Positions 34,401-46,400 of a DNA stretch of 64,000 bases are shown one piece after another; the first letter of the stretch is position 1, and every line of letters starts with the position of its first letter. The stretch is from positions 248,001-312,000 of the forward strand of contig JADANN010000450.1 in NCBI GenBank assembly GCA_018806985.1. Direction: 5' to 3'. The notes under the pieces were generated by a model. The model was given only the letters and a program-made list of their open reading frames with translations, did no database searches and was not told the origin of the DNA. A program made the translations under genes and the position numbers. Source of the DNA: Angiostrongylus vasorum (taxonomy: Eukaryota > Nematoda > Chromadorea > Rhabditida > Metastrongylidae).

Positions 34401-37400
34401 TCTTAATACTTTTTCCTTCAACGATACGTTTATCTTGATGGTACCAAACAAGATCTGGAGCAGGATAGCCGGCTACTTCCACTTCAAACACCACTTCTTC
34501 ACCCAACGGTGTCCAGCTGTCACGAAGACAACGAAGGAATCGAGGAGGACCAGCTGGTTCGTCTTTTAGCTCACCAACAAGAAGATAACACTGGGAGCTT
34601 GCTTGACCATGTTCATTGGTGGCCACGCATTTATATGTACCTTGTTGATTCCTCAGTACACAGTCTGCTTTGAGCTCCGCGACCTCTCCGCCTCTGCATT
34701 CAATCCATCCGTGTTCGTCGTCGGTTAAGCACGTGACGTTACCGACGTCGTCGATGTAATACCATTTTAATTCCGGCTCCGGCATGCCACGAACTTTACA
34801 GGTAAGCGTAACTGGATGCCCAGTCACCACACCCAGATCTTCCAGATGTTGTGAGAAATCTGGTTTTTCAGCAGCCGGAGTTGCGCTGAGGCCTTTATGG
34901 ACAATCACTTGAGTCTCAGTTTCGGCTTCTCCGTGCACATTATGTGCAATACAGCTAAAAATACCGCTAGTTTTTGAGACGACACATTCAACCAGTAGGT
35001 GACTTTCGCCATCGCCGGTTACATAGGTTTTATAGAGACGGTTAGTGCGTTGTATTTCTCGCCCGTCTTTTTTCCAAGTAATAATTGGTCTCGGATCACC
35101 AACAGCCTGCAGAACACTACTTTCAGCAACTTATCTTCATTCTAGGTTTTCGCAAAAGATTTATGAAGTCAGTTTTGCGTGAAAATATAGATATCCGCGA
35201 AGAATTTAATGAACTACTTTACAAAAGCCACTCTATTTATTTGACTTTTTTAAGAAAATTGATGACAACAATGACAATCTTCCCACCCAACGGTTTACCG
35301 CCTCATCACGACTGAAGGTGTTCCTTGGTGTCGGGCTGAGATCTACAACGGGGGGACTCATCTCCCCAACAGGGTCTTCCACGCTGCGAAGTCCGGCTTT
35401 TCTACCAGGAAATCCAGCTGAGAGTAAACGAATACTAGGATCCACCACCGTCGTAGTACCAAACCTACTCGCATGGCAGCAAATCTCCCTCTGACCCAAA
35501 AGGGCCGCGACTGCCTGTGGTGGTGACGCCCTGGGGCAAACTTTGGCCTGGCCGACCTCGGAACTCTAGGGAACCACAATTGCTCAACCAGAAAAACTCT
35601 GAAACAATGGAAAATTTTGCTGGAGCCAGTGAGGAAGGACCATCCAAGTATCCGAGTAAGTAAGCAATGATAGTCTTCAGCCTTAGCGAAACAATATTAC
35701 TTCGGACAATAAATAGGACAAGCGTTTAGCATTAAGAAAGAAAAGGAAGGTTTTTTTTTTATCAATGAGAGCGAAATAGCAGTGACATCACCTTAGCAAT
35801 CAGCTTGAATTGTCCACCCTCTTGCGCGTCTATAGTAGATGGTGGCGCTCGAATGAATCGTGGTTTAACAGCCTTTGCCTCTTCAGCTAGGATCAAATGA
35901 CTATCCTTTCCAGAAATCTCAACCACAGTAAGAGTACACTGTGAGGACTGCACTCCAGCAGAATTAGTCGCTGTACAAAAGTAAATTCCTGCGTCCTGAG
36001 CAGTCAAATCACGAATTCTCAGCTCTGATACGCCATGCTCATCAAACATCAGCTTTACTCTCCGGCTAGTTGCAATTCGTTCTCCGTCTTTGGTCCAGGA
36101 CAGCGCAGGCTCAGGCTGACCAGTAGCTCGGCAACTGAGTACTACGCTCTTTCCAATTAATGCGGTGATATCTACGAGTTCACGCTCGAAAACAGGAGCG
36201 ATCTGATCACATACGTCCTTGACGACCACTTCGCATTCGCTCTGAGCGATTCCCTTCTGATTGGTTACGATACAACGATAAATCCCAGAGTCCTCAAGAG
36301 AGCTGATGTGGCAGACAAGTTTTTGGAAACCGTTCGATGAACTGGAAATCTCGTGTCGACCGGTGGATGTTATGCGCTCATCGTTGCGATACCAAGCGAC
36401 TGTGCAATCCTTAGCTGTGATCTTGCAGCTAAGAGTGAATTGCTGTTCAGACTGAACTGTCACGTTAGTCAACGGTTTAGCTACATAAGGTGCTCCACTA
36501 CCCGCAGTAATACGATCACTGCTATCACTTGTGGAGTCGACTTCCATGACTTCTTCTTTGTCGACCATGATTATAACTGTAGTTTCAGTCGAAATCTGTC
36601 CCAACTCGTTTTCTATATGACAACGATAGACAGCATCATCTTCACCGTAACGGGCTCCGGGTACACTCAAAGTGGTAGTGTTTTTATCGATTGTAATTTT
36701 GTTTTCGGATTCTACTATTTCTTTGTTGTTCTTGTACCACTTAACTATTGGAATTGGCATGCCATCAAATTTCGCAGCAATTTTTACAGCATGTCCATTC
36801 ATTACGGTGAGCGATGACGGCGGAACTTCTGTAAAATGTGGTTTAAATCCGGTTGGCTTCGTCTTTATCAGAACAGCAGAACTTCGTCCACCACAGCCAT
36901 AAGCATTCTTAGGAATAACGCTGAATAAGTACTCAGTATTTGGCTGAAGATTGTTGACGACGCATTTAGGTCGAGTTGTAGTAGCTACTTCAGTCCAGTT
37001 CTGCTGATCTGGAGTACGTTGTCCAACTAAGTATTCGCTTGCGTCCATAGAGGCATTCCAACATAAAGAGACGGAATCCGTAGAATAATTCTCCACTTGC
37101 AGTTTGCCTTCCAAAGCACCTGGAGGTCCTTTTACGATTTTCACTGATGTTTTGGTGATTGCCGTTTCTTCCTCCCTAATTACGACTTGGCTGTGTGCTT
37201 CAATCTTACCATATTCATCTTCTGCTCTAACAGTGTAAACGCCTTCATCATAGACTGTGGTGTCGAGAACAATAAGGCTGTAAGTCAGACCGTCGTGCTC
37301 CACACGAATTCGATCCGTAATCTTTAGCTGACGTTGGTCTTTCAACCAGGTAACTATCATTGATGGAGTTCCATTAATATCGCAAACGACAGTTAACGGA

Positions 37401-40400
37401 GATGATTTCGAGACAACGATTTTTGATTTCGGTTTGACGACAAACGATGGCGGACATGTGGAGGTGTCCTCTTCTTTGAGAAGCTGAACCAATGCCGATG
37501 AATGAGCATCACCGTGTGGGTTCGACGCGGTGATGGTATATGCACCGCAGAGTTCCTCAGAAATTGAGTTTATTTCAAGAGTCGCAATACCGTCGTCGAA
37601 CGCTCGCCTACGGTAAACCGGATTATTGTCGATAGACTGCCCGTTATGCAGCCAGTGGAGTAACGGGAACGGGTCACCACGAACTTGACAGCTCAACGAG
37701 AGCGATTCACCGACCTTCTTGGCAGTAATATCCTGAAGCTTTTTAATGAAAACAGGCACGTTCGACATGCATTCTGTGGATTCTTGCTGGACTACAAGCA
37801 TAGCTCGAGACTCGACAACTCCAAGTTTGTTCGAGACCTTGCAAATGTATTGTCCATGATGTTCTGCTTGCGCTTCATAGACCTTGAGGACAGCCACCCT
37901 GCCGTTATAGGATGTTCGAAGCGTTCGGCTTTCCGACACAAGTGTTCCGTCGTGGAACCACTCGATCATCGGTGTGGGCATTCCGTCAACCTCCAGTTCA
38001 AGAGCTCCTCGACTTCCAGCTTTAACAGTTGCGTCCAAGAGTGGACGAATTATCTCTGGAGCGCGGGCATCAACGTCGTTATGCAACGGACTGACACTGC
38101 GACACACACTTTGCGATTCAGATTCAGCTGTTTCTCCTATTATTTTTATCCGGCATTCAGTTATGGCTTTTCCAAGCATATTAACCGCTTCGCATGAATA
38201 TTCGCCAGAATCCGCCGGTGTGCTATTCATGATGTTCAATCTCGCCACACCTTTCCTGTCCGTGTACTGAAGCATTCGGTTCTCAACGACCAGTTTCTGA
38301 CCGTCTTTGTACCAGGAAACAGCTGGTGTTGGCTTAGCAAAGAAGCGGCATTCGAGAAGGATTTCTTCCTCTTCATAAAAACTTTGATCCGTCAACAGTT
38401 CCACAAATTTCGGAGCTGATTGATCACTTTCTATATCAGAAGTGATGTTGACAGTACATGCTGATTGAGCAGTGCCATGAATATTCTCCGCTTTGCAAGT
38501 GTAGACACCAATATCATCGGTAGTGGTGGCTATGACGGTCAGCGTGCAGACACCGTTTTCGTAAGTGGCGTCTTTTCCGGTCAACGATAACCTCTTTCCA
38601 TCTTTTAGCCATGTGATTGATGGATGAGGACTGGCATTAACAATGCACGTAAGAATTAGCTCAGAGCCTTCTGGTGCCTCACGCGAGTCCGCCAAATGCA
38701 TACTGAATTTCGGAGCTTTAGACTCGTCGATTTTCATTGTTCGATTGTCTTCTGGTTCTTCAATTCGAACGCTGCACACACTTTCAGCTTTACCAATTGA
38801 ATTTCGAGCAATGCATTTGTACTCGCCGCTATCCTCGGCGTACGCCTTCACGATGATCAGCGAATATTCCAAGGTTTCGTCGTCGAACTGTAAGCGATTA
38901 TTGGCAGAATGTTGGATTTCGTGATCATCACGGTACCAGTTAATTTCAGGTGGTGGATTAGCAACAATCTTAACACTGAGTGTCAGCAGTTCTGTTTCGT
39001 TGCAAAGAATATCTTCTAACTGGCGTTCGAAAACCGGAGCCATGTAATTATGGGGTACTTCTACCAACAATTTGCACGAACTCTCGCACAGACCGAATGC
39101 GTTTTTGCCGATTGCCTTCCATTCACCCTGATCAGGCAAATTAACACTCCTCATAGTAACTCCGTGGCGATCCTTGTTGTGTATCTGGACGAAATGTTCG
39201 TCAGTCTCTTTAATTTGCTGCCCATTGTGATACCACTCGACTGTAAGGTCAGAAACATTGCTGGTAACCGACAGAGTGAACTCCTCTCCAACTCTGACTG
39301 AACAGTCTGACAAGTTAGCGACGAACGATGGTGCGGAACCACACTCCTTCACTTCATCAGCTAATGCCTTTGATGGCTTTTTCTTGCGCAACTCAGCTAT
39401 CGCCATCTTTGGCTTTGCTTCCACTATCATGCTCGCTTCGCTAGTTACGGAGCCGAGTTCGTTTGTGGCGTGACAGCTATATCTTCCAGAATCAGTGATT
39501 TCTATGTTCTTCACCGTTAATTGCGCCGATCCGGCCGCAAATAGCGAATCATATTTTAAAGACGGTACATTCAGCTCCTTATTATCCTTTAGCCAGCTGA
39601 CAATTGGCGGTGGAGTGCCGTCTATCTCACAAGTCAGGGTAGCGATCAAATCACCCACATGGGCGACAATGTCCTCGAGCTGTTTCTTCACCGTCGGAGG
39701 ACAGTCGTTGTCTAAATTACAAAAAAGATAACAAGTTCTGCGTACCTCACTACAGGAAAGATGAACTTCAATAACAAAAGAAAGTACAGGTTAAAGGTGC
39801 AAAGTAGTGCAAGATATATCCCATTAGATGAGTTAAGTCGGAAGTGCCTAACCAATACGTATGTAATAAACGGTGAAAGTACCTTAGCTCCCTAATCGTT
39901 AAACATTCAAACGAAACTAATATCATCATAAATGCTTGGATATCTCGCTAAAACTATAGAAAGACTTTCGTTGGCTAATATTTACTTTCAAAACGATTTG
40001 AGAAATTCCTACGAAATCCTTCAGAATGCTATATTTTGGAAAAAAGCTGATTCAAAAAACAATGGAGTGACCTGCTAGGGAAAGTGATTTTTGAAATTTC
40101 GTCATCTAATATGTCAAAGACAGAGATTCCTAACAACTGAATCATAAAACCGACCAGTTTCTTTTATAAAAAGTATTCATATTCTGCATATTTTGTTAAA
40201 TACCATATGTATCAGTTCCATAGAGCACATATTTCGGATGCCTTCATAATATAAAAAATGCTATGAGTTCAAAGTTACAAACCGAAGCTGATATTTCTCT
40301 CGAATACACCATCCATAGACTGGCGACGGAAAATGGCACCACGCTTAGCTAGGCGACCTATCGGCAACATGTCGTCTGACCATCGCTTCATCATCATGAA

Positions 40401-43400
40401 CTTCTTCTTTTGCGATGAAGTCAACTCGCCACGATTAAGAGGTGGCTGTGTTTTCTAAAAAGTTCTTTTTTGGTAATCTTTTCGAGTAAAACAAAGCGTA
40501 CACAGGATAGGCATTGCATTCATTAGTTATAGTTACCATATTGATCCCTGGTGAGAGCTAAAAATGCAAAGGATAAAATTGCTAGTAAAGGCAAAATTTA
40601 GATCTTACCGCAATCCACGGATGTTTGAGCGCCTGCTGAACTGTCATCCGTCTGCGTTTATCCTTAACCATCAAACGACAAATAAAGTCCTGAAATTGTT
40701 CTATAGAAAGTGGGAATTGTTCTATAAAAAATGGGAATTTCTATGAAAAAATTCCTGGAAGTTTATGCTTCAGAAGTGGAATGATGATACATGGTCAGAA
40801 TATATTAGGCAATAACGTTTACCTTGGCTGTATCAGATACGTCGTTCCACGAAGCATCCTCGAAGTTCCAGTCTGCTGCTGACACGTTCGCTAGAGTTTC
40901 CTCATCAGAATCGCCGATAAATGGTGACAGGCCGGATAAGCTAAATAAAATCAGAAAGATTTCGATTCTGAGTACTAAGAACTTTGTAAAAATCGAAACG
41001 GTCTTCCTTTTTCCTTCGTTCAAAGTTTAACGATTGCAAGTGAAACAGAAATTTCTGGAGTATAGGACACTTACAATTTCTCATAACGGAGATTACGTCT
41101 TAGATCAATATCTTTTCAACAATTAAAAAGCATGAAGTGTGATTCAACTTTGTCTATACAACGACAGAACAAAATGCCTTTCCAAACAACCACAAAAAAG
41201 ACCGAATTCGGTATTTTCCAGGAGTTTTCTAGGAATTTCTAAGAAACCAGTACTATTAGCATGGGAAGCCACCAAATTTATGGATTGCGATTTGCATTTT
41301 AACACTTGTATTCTTCTGGAATAGGCGTATACAGTCTATCACAGTCTTATTCCTAGCTGCTATACCAGATAAAATGTCGACGATTAGTTCTGAAAGCTAC
41401 CCACTGTTCGTTTAAATACCTAATCCGTAAGTGGGTTTAGTTACAACGAATTTACTTAGGATCCGATTACAATTTTCTTCAAGCTAATCTCTTATGCTAT
41501 AAAAGAATGCAAGCAGTGGATGAAGCTGTGTGGCCGATTTGTCACATAGCCGTGTTAGATCGCATCAGTTATAGTTCCACGAGATGGCACTATTATCAGC
41601 GACTTTATCAAAGAATGTGAAAGGTTTTTCGCGCCATTGGCCTCATTTGAAAAATTGGAATTATAAAAAGCAATAATTGGCTTGTACCCATCGTATATGC
41701 ATAGTAGAATATCAGGCAAACAACTAGATATCTATCGAAGGAGCGCACAGATTTCTTATGAAGGCAATGAAAACGACGAAAGTCGTTTTCATTGACATTC
41801 ATTAAGTGGACCAAAGGGAATATACTAAAGTACAAAGAGCGAATAAAAATGTTTGAGGTGGCAAAGAGATCTATTGCAATATTACCAAAAGAATGAACAA
41901 TGCAGGTACTAGGAAACTTATCCTCGCAGTAAATTAAGCGCAGATAGATATAAAAGGAGAAAAGGATAAAGTTCAAGTCGTTGATCAATCCCTGAGAGAT
42001 GCGCTATGCATTCGACTCCACTTAGCATTGTTAGAACTGATTGAATGCAGATCTGCCCTATAAAGTAACTCGCTGAGGCCTACCACTGTATCGAGCAAGT
42101 GCTGTTATCCTCCCAAACAGATTTGGTACCAATTTGCCCATCCCTGAAGGACGGGAGGCTTGGTGAGCTCGGAGCTCTGCAGCAAACCCATGTGCATTGA
42201 AAGGCACTTCTAACCACTGTGCTACACGTGCCTCTTCCACCGATATACTGCATGTATTTGTGCAAATCTACAAGTTTCTAAAATCTATAGAATCATGGGA
42301 TTTACACAACTTCGTAGAGATCTTTGTCGATTAACCAATTCGTATATCTGTAAGCACTTCAAAGAGTGAATAAACAAAAACGAAACTCACAGCATGTAGG
42401 TGATTACCCCTACTGCCCACATGTCAGTACTAAGCCCAACGGGTTCGTGGTTGACGACTTCAGGTGCGCAGAACTCTGGCGTTCCAAAAAGGAGTCTAAC
42501 GGTCTTAGTGGGATCCAATCGTCGTGCTAATCCGAAGTCAACAATCTTCACATCTGTGGAATCTTTCGATTTCAGCAGAATGTTTTCTGGCTGAAATAGT
42601 GGGTGCTTCCGAAAAAACTTGTATGAAAGCATTTCTCAACAGGATGAAAGCTTCTGGCCCAATTGAGCTGACAGTTTCATACAATTAAATAGTACCTTGA
42701 GGTCCAGGTGTACAAATTGATTGCTGTGCATGTGTTCAATACCGAGAAGAATCTGGTGTATATAACTTCTTGCTTCTTCCTCGGTTATGAGCGAACCACT
42801 TTCCATGATCTTATCGAATAGTTCTCCTCCAGATATGCTACAAGTACTCTAGTCAAGAAAAATCGGGATCGTTTTTTATTATCCTTTAGTTCTTCCACTT
42901 TTTTCATAGTTTTTGTCTTACACTGTTCTCTTTAGTAAAATTCTTTAGCGTTTCCTTTCCGCTGTAAACTCACAATTCTACTATTAGACATATTTCGTGC
43001 CCAAGGTCGAACGATTCGTGCAGTTCAAGCAATTTGTCATGACGAAGTTGGCTCATCACCGAAATCTCATGAAGAACATCTTCCCGTTTCACGCCAGGGC
43101 GTACCTGATAATCAATCCAAGCTCTCTATATACTGAATTTACGTTCTATCTGACTTAACCAAAATTAAGGACACGCAACGTATTTTACCTGAACCATTTT
43201 AGCAGCCCATGTCTTTCCAGTAGCTTTTTCTATGGCTCGATATACGGTACCGTAGGCACCCTGTCCTAGCTCTTCACAGATTGTGTACTGGAAAATTCAC
43301 TCACATTAGGGAACAAAAAAGATTAGCAGCATCTACTAGAAGTACAAAAATCGTACCTTAGCTTCGAAATCATTTGTAGTTCTCTGGACATCAGCTGTTT

Positions 43401-46400
43401 TCTGGTCCATTTGGTCGACTTTACCATCTAGTTGATCAATCGCTTTAAGGTCTTTCTCTTCGTCAACCTTGTGCTTCTTTTTATCGACCTTATGCTTCTT
43501 TTCATCGGTAACTTTGGAAGATATCTGGAAATATCACGTTCTGGAAGTAGGCAGGTAAGATTTATTATTAATAATGGATAGAAAATGAGGCCTTCAATGT
43601 TGATGAATCCGCCACGGATGCACCAGGAATTAGCTTGCGTTAACCATCCTAGAGGTAAATGAGTGCAGTTATGGTCTCGACAACGAAGGTCTACGGAAGC
43701 GTTCACTTTCTTTTTTATGCTCCCAGGCAAGTCCGGTATGAATTATCGATGCCGAAGTGATGGAGGCTTGACAATGTAAAATATCACAGTAACTCCCAAG
43801 ACTGACTTTCTACTGACTTCGGCATTGATCAAGTAATTCCCTGTACTTTTGACATAGTTGTTATTCTACCTTCTATTCATGAAAAAAAAAGCTGACATTT
43901 CGGCAGTTTTCACTTTCCTCAAAGCCTGGAAAGGTCAAGTTGCCCGCATTCTACCCATTCAAACACCTCCATAACCAAAACGGAAAAAAATCACGAAACC
44001 ACAATTTCAACTGCATTGAGAACAAAATAGATTCTTCGCACAATCAGCACTTTCTACGAGTCATCTATTAAGTATTTCACATGGAAACCAACCGCGCAGA
44101 TTTCACACGGATGGGTAATATGCCTCTCTAACATTGAAATATGTCTTTGATATTGTGCGGGATCACATGTGATAACGAGACATTTCTTCTTACGGTGCAT
44201 TTTCAGATGTATTGAATTTACTCAGAAATCTCCAAGGGTTTTGGGCTCTGAAATTCACGATTCCTGTGCGAAAATCGTAACTTCTACTTCAAAGTCTTCC
44301 CCGTTATGTCTCCGTGTCCTATGCGCGTCTAATGGAGTATTTGGTTTAACTTTAGGTTAACCGACTAGGTATTCTTCTATATGAATACATAGTGGTCTAT
44401 CCGTTTTCCCAATGTATTTGCCCCCTCATGCTTTACAGGAAATCAAGCACACCTTATCCAAACTCATACAATCACCGTCTCTACCGTTTCGGCAAATCCT
44501 GCAATTGTGCGTTGTTCATAGATGGTCATACAGGCAGTCATATCAACGTTACGCCAAATAACTCACTGTTATAAGCACAGGCTCAGATTCCTCTGACGCT
44601 TCGGACTGAGCGAAGGCGTTTTCTGCCTGTACACGGAAAATGTAAGTTTCCTTAGGAACGAGATTGTGCAGTTTAAGAGAAGTTTGCTTGGTTTTCTCGG
44701 CCACTTTCCATTTCTTGTTCGCAGCCTAGACAAACAAAAACTCAAATCCAAATGCAAGAATAGGCAGTACACAGAAATCTAAATCATAATCTGGTAAAAT
44801 CTCGGAAGAAGACAGAGAAAACACGCTTACAGTGCAGATTTCGAGCGTGTACTGTCGAACTGGAGAGCCGCCATCGAAATTTGGTGCTGTCCAAGACAAA
44901 AGCACCGAGTCATCCGTCTGCTCCTTCACAATAGGTTTTCCTGGAGGACTAGGACGGCCGCTGACCTGGATACAACAAATAAAAAATCAGTTCACCATCA
45001 TAGGCTTCAGTATGACGCAGCACAAAATACTAAACTTTTCCACAAATTTTGTTAGAAAACCGTGGCCTAGAGCTGGAGCTATTCTCTACTGGAGAACATA
45101 TTCTCACTTTTTGTTGGCTTCTTACTAGTGCAAATACTTGCAAACAAGAAATAGATAAGATAATGAAATAAAAAAAAGGATAAAGATCTCGACGTTGATC
45201 AATCCTTGAATGATGCGCCGTGCACCCCACTTCATTAAACATCGTTTGTAAGTGATTGAATGCATATCTGGCCTATACAATGACTCGCGGTGGCCCACCA
45301 ATGTATCAAGCCAGTGCTGCTATCCTCCCAGACAAGTACGGCACAATCTGCCGACCTCGGAAGGATGGAAGGCTGGGTGGACCAGGGGCGCGGGGATCGA
45401 TCCAATGTGGAGTTAAGGAGGCCTCCGACCACTGAGCCACACGTGCCCTGTTAATTTGTAGCAAACAATAATATGTCAGCAGCGATGTTTTATTACTGGT
45501 GTTTCAGTTCTGTTTTGTTTAGATATTTAAAATCATGACCCAGTAAGAAAATATCTGCGTAGAAAAAAAGTAAGCAAGGAAATAAAACGGATAGAATAAG
45601 TGCCTAAGTCAGTAAGCCAACGAAACTATCTCATCGTAAAAAACTACATCAATTCTTAACCGCTGTCATTGCGTGAGAAGAAAAGGTTACGATGCTAGCC
45701 TAAAGATCTTGTAGGGAATCCTTCGCCAAAGCAATCACGACGAGAAGAATACAGACAAAGATCAAAAGGAAATTCCAGGACCGATTTCTTCTAGCCTCGG
45801 TTTCGATCAACGATTCACTGTTTTTCTTGATGAGCAAACACGTAGTTGATATCAATCCACTCAGCCCAACACTTTCATAACCCTAGCAGATAAGATTAAT
45901 ACAGAAATTTGCATCCGGATAACAAATATTTTCTTTTTAAATACTTACCGTTTTATTCTTTTGCAAGTATTCCAATTAGTTGGTGGAGAGCAGCCGCACT
46001 GCAGCAATACATGGGCGAGGAATGTGCCTGGGTCAGATCAAAAAACCAGCCCGAGGTATGGCGCGAGGTCACGCCTGATCACAAGACACTCCCCCTTGGG
46101 GGGTTCATTTTTGGGCTTTTGGAATTTATCCGAAATCCTTCAAGAGTTTTACGCGTTGATGTTTTGAATTCCCATGCGAGGATAGTGACTTTTATTTCGA
46201 AATCTTCCTTGTGTTTACGTGTCCTATTCGGGCCTGATTGAGTACTTGGTTTAACTTCAAATTTACAATTTACCGAATAACTGCTTTTTCTATAAGAACG
46301 CATAGTGACCCTTTCTACTAAAATATTCGTACCCAATGCTTCACCAGAGCCCTCTTGTAAAGCAAATCAAAAATGGACCGCGACGATGAGTGTCTTGTGA

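Noticed and set aside
35762..39731. Many plus-strand open frames opposite the giant Ig exon (for example 36353-36817, 37685-38197)
   Set aside because: They are antisense shadows of a 3.9-kb coding exon; their translations are Ser/Cys-rich and unlike any domain.
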